The notes under the pieces: model-generated
Databases searched by the model: none
What the model saw: only the letters and a program-made list of their open reading frames with translations
What the model was told of the DNA's origin: nothing
Program-made: the position numbers and the translations under genes
In this document: positions 7,429 to 15,204 of the stretch, piece after piece
Position numbering within the stretch: position 1 is the stretch's first letter
Layout of the letters: every line of letters begins with the position of its first letter
Source: Candidatus Zhuqueibacterota bacterium
GTDB taxonomy: Bacteria > Zhuqueibacterota > Zhuqueibacteria > Zhuqueibacterales > Zhuqueibacteraceae
DNA: 33,383 nucleotides
Direction of reading: 5' to 3'
NCBI GenBank assembly: GCA_003576975.1
Contig: QEVD01000012.1
Location: forward strand, 1 to 33,383

Positions 7429-9129
7429 ATGAAAGTAAAATTGATGATGTTTTTGGGTCTGCTTCTGCTGTTTAGCGCAACAATTTCCATTCGTGCACAA
7501 GGTATCGAATGGGAGATACTCAGCGAGGAAGCGATGTCGCTCTTCCAGAAGAGGCACTACCATCGCGCTATACCGGTAGCGGAGAAGGCACTTGATATAG
7601 CGGAAAAAGCAGTCGGGCCAGACCACCCATCTGTGGCTACGAGCCTTAATATGCTTGCTGAGTTGTATCGAACCCAAGGTCAGTACACACTAGCGGAACC
7701 ACTCTACAAACGCTCATTGGCAATTAGGGAGAAGACACTTGATTCAGACCATCCCCACATGGCCACGATTCTGAATAATCTAGGGTTGTTATATAACGAT
7801 CAAGGCCATTATGCGCAAGCTGACCCGCTCCTCAGGCGGGCGTTAGCAATTAGGGAGAAGACTCTCGGTCCAAACCACGTGGATGTAGCCAAAAGCTTGA
7901 GCAACCTAGCGTTACTGTACGATAATCAAGCGCAATACGCACAAGCAGAACCACTCTATAAGCGGTCGCTAGCAATTCTGAAAAAGACCCTTGGACCGGA
8001 TCACACTGATCTGGCTACGAGCCTGAACAACTTAGCTGAACTTTATCGAGACCAAGGCCAGTACACGCTATCTGAACCACTCTACAGACGCTCGCTATCG
8101 ATTTGGGAGAAGGCATATGGCCCTGACCATCCTCTCGTAGCCACTAGTTTGAATAATCTGGGATTATTATATAATAACCAAGGCCAATATAAAAAGGCCG
8201 AGCCGCTTTTCAAGCGTTCACTTACAATGAAGGAAAAAATCCTCGGTCCAGACCATCTAGATCTGAGCACAAGCCTAGCCAACTTGGCGACATTGTATCA
8301 GGATCAAGGCCAGTATGCACAAGCAGAATCGCTCTACAAGCGGTCGCTGGAAATCTTGGATAAGACCTTGGGTCCTCACCACACTTCTGTGGCCACGGCC
8401 TTAAACAACTTGGCTGACTTATACCGAATTCAAGGGCACTACATGAAGGCTGAACCACTTTACACGCGATCGCTGGCGATTCGAGAAAGGCTTCTCGCCC
8501 CTGACCACCCAGCTATCGCCATTAGTTTGGGCAGTTTAGCGATGTTGTACAAGGACCAAGGCCAATATGCGCAAGCTGAACCACTCTTTGAACGATCACT
8601 AGCGATTCGAGAAAGGGTTTACTCCCCTGACCATCCCGATGTCGCCATCAGCTTAAACAATCTCGCGGAGCTTTATCTAACTCAAGGCCAGTATGGAAAG
8701 GCTGAGCCCGTCTACAAACGTGCCCTGACGATTTTGGAAAAAACTCTAGGCCCGAATCACCCTCAGATAGCCGCTATCCTGCATAACTTGGCCGGATTGT
8801 ACCAACTTCAAGGCCAGTACTTGCAGGCCGAGCCGCTCTATAAGCGGGCATTGACTATTTGGGAGAAGACCCACGGCCCAGACCACCCCTCTGTAGCCAC
8901 TGGCTTGGGCAATCTAGCTAGGCTATACAATATTCAAGGTCAGTACGCGCAGGCTGAGCCGCTCTACAAACGCTCGCTAACGATTTTGGAGAAAAATTTT
9001 GGTCCAAACCATCCTAGTGTGGCCACTATTCTGGAGAAGATCGCAGCGTTCTATCGACAAACCGGTCGATACTATGAAGCAGAGACTCTAGAAAAACGAG
9101 TCGCAGCAATTCGGGCGATCAAGCGATGA
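7429..9129 (+). CDS. secreted tetratricopeptide-repeat protein (kinesin-light-chain/NPHP3-like repeats)
   Basis: A 566-residue protein with a clear signal peptide (MKVKLMMFLGLLLLFSATIS, cleavage near RAQ) followed by one degenerate and eleven regular 42-residue repeats plus a terminal half repeat. The repeat pattern is QGQYAQAEPLYKRSL, then GPDHPxVATSLNNLAxLY, the 42-residue TPR form found in kinesin light chains and NB-ARC proteins. GGAGG at 7416-7420 fixes the ATG at 7429 rather than the upstream GTG. With no catalytic domain it should be a periplasmic or surface scaffold for protein binding. The repeats are strongly alike at DNA level, so copy number may vary. Codon choice is AT-richer than in flanking genes, which suggests separate ancestry. 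Confidence 0.9.
   Translation: MKVKLMMFLGLLLLFSATISIRAQGIEWEILSEEAMSLFQKRHYHRAIPVAEKALDIAEKAVGPDHPSVATSLNMLAELYRTQGQYTLAEPLYKRSLAIREKTLDSDHPHMATILNNLGLLYNDQGHYAQADPLLRRALAIREKTLGPNHVDVAKSLSNLALLYDNQAQYAQAEPLYKRSLAILKKTLGPDHTDLATSLNNLAELYRDQGQYTLSEPLYRRSLSIWEKAYGPDHPLVATSLNNLGLLYNNQGQYKKAEPLFKRSLTMKEKILGPDHLDLSTSLANLATLYQDQGQYAQAESLYKRSLEILDKTLGPHHTSVATALNNLADLYRIQGHYMKAEPLYTRSLAIRERLLAPDHPAIAISLGSLAMLYKDQGQYAQAEPLFERSLAIRERVYSPDHPDVAISLNNLAELYLTQGQYGKAEPVYKRALTILEKTLGPNHPQIAAILHNLAGLYQLQGQYLQAEPLYKRALTIWEKTHGPDHPSVATGLGNLARLYNIQGQYAQAEPLYKRSLTILEKNFGPNHPSVATILEKIAAFYRQTGRYYEAETLEKRVAAIRAIKR
7675..9060 (+). repeat. eleven tandem 126-bp coding units
   Basis: Eleven in-phase units of 126 bp, each encoding one 42-residue TPR and each beginning with a CAA-GG/C codon pair (QGQY or variant). 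No indels break the phase between units. This is a candidate site of unit loss or gain by recombination. Confidence 0.85.
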
Positions 9130-9355
9130 TGACCTATGTATAACCGTGCATTTCCTCGTTCACGTGTGCGGGTCATGTTTGCGGGCGATCGTGGTTAGCA
9201 ACAGGTACGCGATGAAGAAATAAAGTTTGGTGCGCGTGACTAAAGACGAGGTTTGTGACAAAGGCAGAATATAGCAAATCGAGACTTTATCGCACAGACA
9301 ATTTTTATCTAACTATCTACAAAGCTATCTCACTTTTAGTTCAAGGATGATGGTT

Positions 9356-9823
9356 ATGAGAACGATACGATTGTTATTGGTTTCAGCGCTCTGTGGCGCA
9401 TTCATTTACAATTGCTCTTCTCCGGATGACAAAGCCTTTCAAAATGTAAAAAAAGAAAACTCGATTTCGGCTTACGAAGCTTTTTTAAAGATCTATCCTA
9501 CTTCAAAGTATGCGAATGAAGCAAAAGATTCCATCAGAGTCTTTCAAAAAAGACGAGGATTCGCCTTAAGTGGCACTTATACTTGTGAACAATGCCCAAT
9601 ATACAAGGCAATAAAATTTATTGATAAAAATACTGTTATAATAACAGGCCCACCTGAGCTTGGATCGCTTTTTAAGGTAAAACCGTACAAATATATAATA
9701 GATGATGGACTTATTACTGTCATAACCGATCCCGAAGAATTCAATCTTTCCTTTAGGATCAAGAACCAAAACATTTTAGTTGGAATGGGGCTTACTAAAG
9801 GAACATATACTAAGACGAAGTGA
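9356..9823 (+). CDS. small secreted lipoprotein-like protein of unknown function
   Basis: About 155 residues. An N-terminal hydrophobic stretch (LLLVSALCGAFIYNCSS) ends in a cysteine that could be lipidated, although the residues before it (IYN) are not a standard lipobox. The next segment (SAYEAFLKIYPTSKYANEAKDSI) resembles the single tetratricopeptide often found after the signal in lipoproteins. The rest is predicted beta-rich. AAGGA before the ATG at 9356 favours that start over 9347. It lies downstream of the TPR gene and its stop is only three bases before the next ATG, so the two ORFs are probably cotranscribed. AT-rich like its neighbours. I recognise no family beyond the short repeat. 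Confidence 0.65.
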   Translation: MRTIRLLLVSALCGAFIYNCSSPDDKAFQNVKKENSISAYEAFLKIYPTSKYANEAKDSIRVFQKRRGFALSGTYTCEQCPIYKAIKFIDKNTVIITGPPELGSLFKVKPYKYIIDDGLITVITDPEEFNLSFRIKNQNILVGMGLTKGTYTKTK

Positions 9824-9826
9824 GAG

Positions 9827-10273
9827 ATGTTTTTGAATAAGCGTCTAAGTTTTTCTATGCGTTTTGCTGATGGCATCGCGATACTGCGTGCTGCCGAGCT
9901 TGTCGCTGATATTCTGGAGAACGCCACCCTGAGCACGGCGGCCGAGGATTACGCGTGGCAAATCAGAGACATTGGTGCCGTGGATTTCACCTCCGGTAAG
10001 ATTCACATTGATCCTACATGCAGTGAATACAAAGTGAACAATAAGAGAATAAAATCCTTTTCGCTTCTCGCTTATGTAGAACAAGCCCTAAAGTTGGCAG
10101 AGTACGAAAAGGATGAGAACGGTATCATCGTTGCTCACGTTCCAAACGTTTCAGGCTTTTTTTCCCAGGGCGATAATTTTGAAGAGGCGCGTGATAATCT
10201 TCGGGATGCCATCGAGGGCAATCTGGTTGTTGCCTTGCAGCTCGGCTTCGAAATTCCACAAAGCCGGTTTTAA
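9827..10273 (+). CDS. composite ORF ending in a HicB-like antitoxin domain
   Basis: A 148-residue ORF starting three bases after the preceding stop. The last 69 residues (from 10064: LLAYVEQALKLAEYEKDENG...) match HicB-type antitoxins of the form AYV-A---A-YE----G---A-VP, with the usual GDNFEEARDNLRDAIEGNLVVAL helix. The first 79 residues (RFADGIAILRAAELVADILE, RDIGAVDFTSGKIHIDP) are not part of HicB and I do not recognise them. No ATG, GTG or TTG start lies close before the HicB part, so it either is translated as a fusion or has lost its own start. There is no hicA toxin gene beside it, so this looks like an orphan or decayed antitoxin. Confidence 0.55.
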   Translation: MFLNKRLSFSMRFADGIAILRAAELVADILENATLSTAAEDYAWQIRDIGAVDFTSGKIHIDPTCSEYKVNNKRIKSFSLLAYVEQALKLAEYEKDENGIIVAHVPNVSGFFSQGDNFEEARDNLRDAIEGNLVVALQLGFEIPQSRF

Positions 10274-10561
10274 TGTTAGAGAGTTGAAATAAAAATCGCT
10301 ACGGATGCACAGGGATAAAACTCGGATCAGATGCGCCTAAAACATGAAATCCGTGAAAATTCGTGCTCATCAGTGGTTGAAGATCTTTGGCTCTAACTTC
10401 GTTGCGTTATGTTGATCGGTAACGAGTGAATATTTTAGTGCATGAACAACATCAACTAATTCAAACAAATCAACTTATACCCTTGTTCGTTTTTATCTCC
10501 CCTCCGTAAATCTGCGCCAACGTTAAGCATTGCGCATTTTCTTCATTGAGATCGTAGATAC
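10274..10561. other. non-coding spacer with decayed repeat-like text
   Basis: Nothing codes here. The stretch at about 10295-10377 (GGATGCACAGGG, then ATGAAATCCGTGAAAATTCG and CATCAGTGG) resembles widespread intergenic repeat text found in many environmental genomes. I could not define arms or a second copy in this window. Confidence 0.3.
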
Positions 10562-11917
10562 ATGCCAAAAACCCTCTTCCAAAATGCGCTGTTGATCACC
10601 ATGAATCCCGGGCGCGAGGTTTTTCACGGCGATTTGTTGGTGGAAAATGACCGCATCGCGCAGATCGTGAAGGCAAGCGAGCGAACCCGGGCGAAAGAGA
10701 ACGCGCCAGACGGCCAGGTGCGCGTGATCGATGCCAATGGCTGCGCTCTGCTGCCGGGGTTCGTGCAAACACACATTCACCTCTGCCAAACTTTGTTTCG
10801 CAATCAAGCCGAAAACTTGAGCTTGCTCGATTGGCTGCAGCAGAAAATCTGGCCGTTCGAAGCAGCTCACAACGCTACTTCAATGCGCATTTCAGCAAGA
10901 TTGGGCATTGCCGAGTTGCTTGCCGGCGGCACAACCACGATTCTCGACATGGGCAGTGTCCATCATTACGACGAAGTCTTTGCCGAGGCCGAAGCGCGCG
11001 GACTTCGTCTCATCGGCGGCAAGTGCATGATGGATAGCGGAGAAAACGTGCCGGCCGGTTTGCACGAAGACACGCGCCAATCTTTGCGCGAAAGCGAGCG
11101 CCTGCAAAAGCAGTGGCATGGCGCTGCCGGTGGGTGTTTGCGCTATGCTTATGCGCCGCGCTTCACACTCAGTTGTTCTGAGGCGTTGCTGCGCGAGACG
11201 GCCGCGATGGCAATCGCGCAAGGTTGCATGGTACATTCCCATGCCGCGGAAACGGCTGCCGAAGAAGAGATTCTCCTAAAACAAAAGAACCGGCGCAGCG
11301 TTGCTTTTTTTCATGAATTGGGAATTGCGGGCGAGCATTGCTGCTTTGCGCATGGCGTGCAGGTGCATCACGAGGAAATGCAAATGCTGGCAGCCGACGG
11401 CACGAGCATCGCACATTGCCCTGGTTCGAATATGAAACTCGCCAGCGGCCTGGCGCCGGTGATCGAGATGCGGGAGGCGGGTGTGAAAGTCGGCCTGGGC
11501 GCGGACGGCGCGCCGTGCAACAATCGCCTCGACATCTTTAAGGAAATGCAGCTTGCGGGATTGATTCAAAAAATCCGGCGCGGGCCAACCGCATTGCCGG
11601 CGGTGGAGATTGTTGCAATGGCCACGATCGAAGGCGCGCGATGTTTGGGATTGGCGGATGAAATCGGCAGTCTCGAAGCCGGCAAGAAAGCAGATGTGAC
11701 GCTGCTGCGACTCGACACATTGCCGCAAACGCCAAACAATACCGCGGACATTTATGCGCAAATCGTCTACGCCGCCAGCGCCGGCGACGTTAGATTGACG
11801 ATGGTGGAAGGCCGCGTGTGTTATGAGAACGGCGAGATCGTCAAACTCGACCGCGCCGCGCTGGCAGCGCAGGCAGAAGATGAATTCAAAAAATTATTGC
11901 AGCGGGTTGAATTATGA
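10562..11917 (+). CDS. 5'-deoxyadenosine deaminase / SAH deaminase-type amidohydrolase
   Basis: A 451-residue metal-dependent amidohydrolase that deaminates an adenosine derivative. Metal and catalytic residues are visible: His71 and His73 (QTHIHL), His227 with Glu230 (HSHAAE), His264 (CFAHG) and Asp315 (GLGADGAPCNN). The blocks LFRNQAENLSLLDWLQQ and GSVHHYDEVFAEAE are those I associate with 5'-deoxyadenosine deaminase (DadD) rather than with guanine or cytosine deaminases. S-adenosylhomocysteine and methylthioadenosine remain possible substrates. The role would be salvage of the product-inhibitory 5'-deoxyadenosine released by radical SAM enzymes, one of which lies 3.4 kb away. The stop overlaps the next start by four bases (ATGA), so the genes form an operon. 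No ribosome site stands out. Confidence 0.85.
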   Translation: MPKTLFQNALLITMNPGREVFHGDLLVENDRIAQIVKASERTRAKENAPDGQVRVIDANGCALLPGFVQTHIHLCQTLFRNQAENLSLLDWLQQKIWPFEAAHNATSMRISARLGIAELLAGGTTTILDMGSVHHYDEVFAEAEARGLRLIGGKCMMDSGENVPAGLHEDTRQSLRESERLQKQWHGAAGGCLRYAYAPRFTLSCSEALLRETAAMAIAQGCMVHSHAAETAAEEEILLKQKNRRSVAFFHELGIAGEHCCFAHGVQVHHEEMQMLAADGTSIAHCPGSNMKLASGLAPVIEMREAGVKVGLGADGAPCNNRLDIFKEMQLAGLIQKIRRGPTALPAVEIVAMATIEGARCLGLADEIGSLEAGKKADVTLLRLDTLPQTPNNTADIYAQIVYAASAGDVRLTMVEGRVCYENGEIVKLDRAALAAQAEDEFKKLLQRVEL

Positions 11918-12504
11918 ACGACGGGGCGTTGCGGGTGGCGATCGGATCGCTGCGACCGCCGAAGGTCGAGGCGGTGCGCGCGGTGATGAGTCAGGTGGCG
12001 CCGTTTCTTGGTTGCCAGCCGAAGCAAATCAATTACATCGCGCGTGAGGTGGATAGCGGGGTGTCGAGCATGCCGCTATCGATTCACGAGATTCGACGCG
12101 GCGCGCGCAATCGTGCGGAAGCCGCGCGTGCGTTGGTGGAAAGTGAGTACGGCCCGGTCGATTTTGCCATCGGCCTTGAGGGTGGGTTGTTCATACTCAG
12201 CACGGTACGTATCGAGCGCGTGCATTTGCAAAGCTGGGCGTTTGTGGAGCGCGAGGGCATAGGCCATTATGGCAGTTCGATGAGTATGCCAGTGCCGGCT
12301 GCCGTGTCACATGCCGTGATCGAACAGAAGGAAGATTTGGCCAAAGTCATCGACCGGTTTGCGGGCCGCAAGGACGTGCGCAACAACGACGGCGCGTTCG
12401 GCGTGCTCAGTCGCGGTTTTCTGAATCGCCAGCAGGCATTTGAGCTGGCACTGTTCGCGGCGCTGGCGCCGTTTTACCATGAAAAAATGTATAACCAATC
12501 ATGA
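11914..12504 (+). CDS. DUF84 inosine/xanthosine triphosphatase
   Basis: A 196-residue member of the DUF84 (YjjX-like) house-cleaning NTPases, which hydrolyse non-canonical purine triphosphates such as ITP and XTP. Typical blocks are VAIGSLRPPKVEAVR at the N-terminus, SGVSSMPLSIHEIRRGARNRA, FAIGLEGGLF and the C-terminal GVLSRGFLNRQQAFE. It overlaps the deaminase by ATGA at its start and the methyltransferase by ATGA at its end. The grouping with a deaminase that yields inosine-type products makes functional sense. The C-terminal tail is short. Confident in family; substrate from family knowledge. Confidence 0.88.
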   Translation: MNDGALRVAIGSLRPPKVEAVRAVMSQVAPFLGCQPKQINYIAREVDSGVSSMPLSIHEIRRGARNRAEAARALVESEYGPVDFAIGLEGGLFILSTVRIERVHLQSWAFVEREGIGHYGSSMSMPVPAAVSHAVIEQKEDLAKVIDRFAGRKDVRNNDGAFGVLSRGFLNRQQAFELALFAALAPFYHEKMYNQS

Positions 12505-13064
12505 CCCTCTGGCGCATCAAGGCGCCGTTTTATTCCCGCATTCGCCGCCTGCCTCCGTTCAGCCTCATGCTTCAGCAAGAGCGCACGCAACTTGCCAAGT
12601 TGCTGCAGCAGATTGATCTCCCCATTGTCAGTCATTTAGATTTAGGCAGCGGCTCGGGTGACACGCTTGCGTTGTTTTCGAAATATGAAATTCAGGTATG
12701 CGCCGATGCTTCATTTGCCATGCTGCAGCAATCCCCGGCAACGAGAAAGACGCTTGCCCGCGCGGAATGCCTGCCCTTTGCCGATCATTCCTTTGATTTT
12801 GTCACTGCCATCGGATTGTTGGAGTATATAGCTGATGCTGAAAAATTTTTGGTCGAAGTCAGCAGAGTGCTCAAGTCCGGCGGCATGTTTTTGTTTACCT
12901 CGGCCCCGCCGAATGCTGCAAATTGCATGCGGCTTATTCTGGGAGAACGCCTTTATTATTGGAGAGAGAAAGAGGTAACGATCTTGTTGCACAAATCAGG
13001 CTGGGCCATCCGCGGGACAGCGCGATCCTGGATGCAACAGCAATGGCTGGCGCAGGCGCGGTGA
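12501..13064 (+). CDS. class I SAM-dependent methyltransferase
   Basis: A 187-residue protein with the Rossmann-type methyltransferase signature: motif I SHLDLGSGSGDTLALF (about 43-58), an acidic strand end (VCADAS), LPFADHSFDFVTAIGLLEYI and the late VLKSGGMFLFTS. This is the Methyltransf_11 pattern. It is shorter than many relatives but has a complete core. It is the last gene of the deaminase operon (four-base overlap with DUF84). The substrate is unknown; it would make S-adenosylhomocysteine, which could in turn feed the deaminase if that enzyme accepts it. Confidence 0.8.
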   Translation: MTLWRIKAPFYSRIRRLPPFSLMLQQERTQLAKLLQQIDLPIVSHLDLGSGSGDTLALFSKYEIQVCADASFAMLQQSPATRKTLARAECLPFADHSFDFVTAIGLLEYIADAEKFLVEVSRVLKSGGMFLFTSAPPNAANCMRLILGERLYYWREKEVTILLHKSGWAIRGTARSWMQQQWLAQAR

Positions 13065-13111
13065 GTAAAGAGACGATTATCTGCTCAGCCGGAGGTTTTG
13101 CAGCAAAATAA

Positions 13112-13171
13112 CGGATAGGTGGATTGATGGGATGATGGATCTTATCAATCCAATCATCCAACGATCCAATC
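13112..13171. repeat. second GGATTGATGG-type inverted repeat
   Basis: CGGATAGGTGGATTGATGGG pairs imperfectly with the segment ending CCAACGATCCAATCC. It is related to 6058-6134 and lies just before the cytochrome operon promoter. It may end transcription from the methyltransferase gene. Confidence 0.6.
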
Positions 13172-13193
13172 CCGGTTGTCCAACCCTTCCCGC

Positions 13194-13222
13194 TTGACAT
13201 TCAAAACTTTTTAATTTATATT
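13194..13222 (+). promoter_or_regulatory. sigma-70 promoter of the Rieske/cytochrome b operon
   Basis: Perfect -35 box TTGACA (13194-13199), a 17-bp spacer and -10 box TATATT (13217-13222). Transcription should begin near 13229, leaving a leader of about 49 bases before the ATG at 13278, which is preceded by AGGAGAGGG. Confidence 0.8.
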
Positions 13223-13277
13223 CGCGCCATTCAAAAATTAACTCCGGCTGCACCGAACCCACAACTGAGGAGAGGGC

Positions 13278-14051
13278 ATGCAAGCGGTCATCAACAAGAT
13301 GCGGGACAGTTTGCTCAAATCCCAAGTCTGGAAGTCGATGTTCCGTCACGATTACGAAGACTCGCAGCGTAATCGTCTTCTACAGGTGCTGGATAATTTC
13401 TGGATGCACCTTCACCCCACCAAGCTACCCCGTCACGGCACATATATTCGCTTCACCTGGTGCATGGGCGGCATCACGTTCCTGCTGTTTTTGGTCACCG
13501 CGGTCACCGGCGTATTGCTGATGTTTTATTATCGCCCCACCGCCGAGTACGCTTTTGCCGATATGAAGTATCTGCAATTCGACGTGCCTTTTGGCATGTT
13601 CCTGCGCAACATGCACCGGTGGGCGGCGCACGGCATGGTGATCGCCGTATGGCTGCACATGTTCCGCGTTTTTCTCACCGGCTCTTACAAACCACCGCGC
13701 GAATTCAATTGGGTGGTTGGCGTTATTTTGCTCACCACAACCCTCTTGCTGTCCTTCACCGGTTATTTGCTGCCGTGGGATCAGCTTTCCATCTGGGCGG
13801 TAACCGTGGGTACCAACATGGCGCGCGCCACGCCGCTGCTCGGTCACGAAGGCCCGTTCGGCCCGGAATTAGGCATGAAGCCGGACAACGATGTGCGCTT
13901 CGTGCTGCTGGGCGGCACGCAAGTCGGCCCGCCCACACTGCTGCGCTTTTACGTGCTGCATTGCATTTTCCTGCCGCTGTTTGCGGCGGTTTTTATGGGC
14001 GTGCATTTTTGGCGCGTACGCAAAGACGGCGGCATCTCCGGCCCGCTGTAA
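13278..14051 (+). CDS. petB: cytochrome b6-like subunit (N-terminal half of split cytochrome b)
   Basis: A 257-residue four-helix cytochrome b carrying the two b haems and the quinone sites of a Rieske/cytochrome b complex. Haem ligands are His113/His127 ([15 protein letters not shown], 14 apart) and His228/His243 (15 apart). The 15-residue step in the second pair is the b6 pattern; bc1-type proteins have 14. Cys62 (TWCMGGITF) aligns with the cysteine that covalently holds haem ci in b6f (YCLGGIT). [16 protein letters not shown] and the terminal [10 protein letters not shown] also match b6. An N-terminal extension of about 45 residues precedes the first helix compared with plant b6. First gene of the operon; the gap to the next gene is 109 bases. 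The symbol follows homology only; nothing here suggests photosynthesis. Confidence 0.93.
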   Translation: MQAVINKMRDSLLKSQVWKSMFRHDYEDSQRNRLLQVLDNFWMHLHPTKLPRHGTYIRFTWCMGGITFLLFLVTAVTGVLLMFYYRPTAEYAFADMKYLQFDVPFGMFLRNMHRWAAHGMVIAVWLHMFRVFLTGSYKPPREFNWVVGVILLTTTLLLSFTGYLLPWDQLSIWAVTVGTNMARATPLLGHEGPFGPELGMKPDNDVRFVLLGGTQVGPPTLLRFYVLHCIFLPLFAAVFMGVHFWRVRKDGGISGPL

Positions 14052-14160
14052 CACCGGCGTTCTCCCCGCTCTCGTAAAAATCTCCTTTTGAGTTGCCGGC
14101 CGGCTGCTTCGAATCGCCGGCCCGCGCAGGGCTGTCTCATGCAGAGAAGGTTGGATATTC

Positions 14161-15042
14161 ATGGAAAATCTCAAATACATTCTCAGCAATACCGACAATG
14201 TCCCCATTGTAGCGCTGCTGTTCATCATTCCATTTTATATCTGGCTGTGGTGGCGGGAGGCCAGCCGCAACGACTTGCGCATCGCCAATGGCGAATTCGG
14301 AAAGATGAAAGAGGAAGGACAGGATCGCATTCACACCTGGCCGTATCTCGCGCGCAACGAGTTTCTCTCCGCAATAATTATGATGATCATTCTCACCGTG
14401 TGGGCAATCATGCTCGATGCGCCGCTGGAGGAGCCGGCCAATCCTTCGCGCACGCCGAATCCTTCCAAAGCGCCGTGGTACTTCCTCGGCTTGCAGGAAA
14501 TGCTGGTTTATTTTGATCCCTGGATTGCCGGCGTGGTGCTGCCGACGCTGATCATCATCGGCTTGATGGCGATTCCCTACATCGACCCCAACAAAAAGGG
14601 TAACGGCTATTACACCTTCAAAGAAAGGCCCTTTGCGATCTCCGTGTTCCTGTTCGGCTTCGTCGTGTTGTGGCTCTCGTTGATCATTTTGGGAACGTTT
14701 TTACGCGGGCCGGGCTGGAACTTTTTTGCGCCGTGGGAACTGTGGGATCCCCACAAAGTTGTGGCCATGGTGAACGTCGATTTGCATGAATGGTTCGGCA
14801 TCCGCTCCAAGTTGGGCGCAGCCATTTTCGGATTTATTCTCGTGGGCGGATATTTCGCGCTGATTCCAATCTATTGGTTTTGGAAAAAGGACAAATCCGA
14901 AATTCTCAAAACACTCGGGCCCCTGCGCTACAGCGTCAATGCGTTTTTGTTTTTGTCGATGATGGGTTTGGTGATCAAGATCATTTTGCGCATTGGATTC
15001 AATATCAAATATATCTGGGTGACGCCCTGGTTTAATGTGTGA
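14161..15042 (+). CDS. enlarged subunit IV-like C-terminal half of cytochrome b
   Basis: A 293-residue membrane protein. The central part holds the Qo-site block equivalent to PEWY (here APWY at residues 104-107, in NPSKAPWYFLGLQEMLVYFDPW) and the helices of subunit IV. I count about six hydrophobic segments: one before the conserved region (VPIVALLFIIPFYIWLWW), ARNEFLSAIIMMIILTVWAI, the post-APWY helix, ISVFLFGFVVLWLSLIILGT, then two more at the C-terminus. Plant subunit IV has only three helices and about 160 residues, so this version is extended at both ends. The Glu of PEWY is replaced by Pro, with possible effects on quinol proton release. No haem ligands are expected in this half. Confidence 0.88.
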   Translation: MENLKYILSNTDNVPIVALLFIIPFYIWLWWREASRNDLRIANGEFGKMKEEGQDRIHTWPYLARNEFLSAIIMMIILTVWAIMLDAPLEEPANPSRTPNPSKAPWYFLGLQEMLVYFDPWIAGVVLPTLIIIGLMAIPYIDPNKKGNGYYTFKERPFAISVFLFGFVVLWLSLIILGTFLRGPGWNFFAPWELWDPHKVVAMVNVDLHEWFGIRSKLGAAIFGFILVGGYFALIPIYWFWKKDKSEILKTLGPLRYSVNAFLFLSMMGLVIKIILRIGFNIKYIWVTPWFNV

Positions 15043-15189
15043 TGTTTTATTGGACTTGTTTCGATTTGGCGCCAAAAGGCTGGACGATACCACACATTTT
15101 CTGATTAATGCTCTAAAAACTTGCCCCCAACGGTGAACCGGTAAAACGTGTTCTCATCGTTGGCTGCCGCTATCCGCCGGGCATTTCAC

Positions 15190-15204
15190 AAGGAGGAGAC
15201 GTTG
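15190..15204 (+). promoter_or_regulatory. strong ribosome site selecting a TTG start
   Basis: AAGGAGGAG at 15190-15198 precedes TTG at 15202. The upstream GTG (15148) would add 18 residues with no ribosome site, so TTG is the likely start of the octahaem protein. Confidence 0.7.

Noticed and set aside
7675-9060. CRISPR-like periodic repeat
   Set aside because: The 126-bp units are coding TPRs without unique spacers.
15148-15201. Upstream GTG start for the octahaem protein
   Set aside because: The 18 added residues lack a ribosome site, whereas AAGGAGGAG sits directly before TTG 15202.
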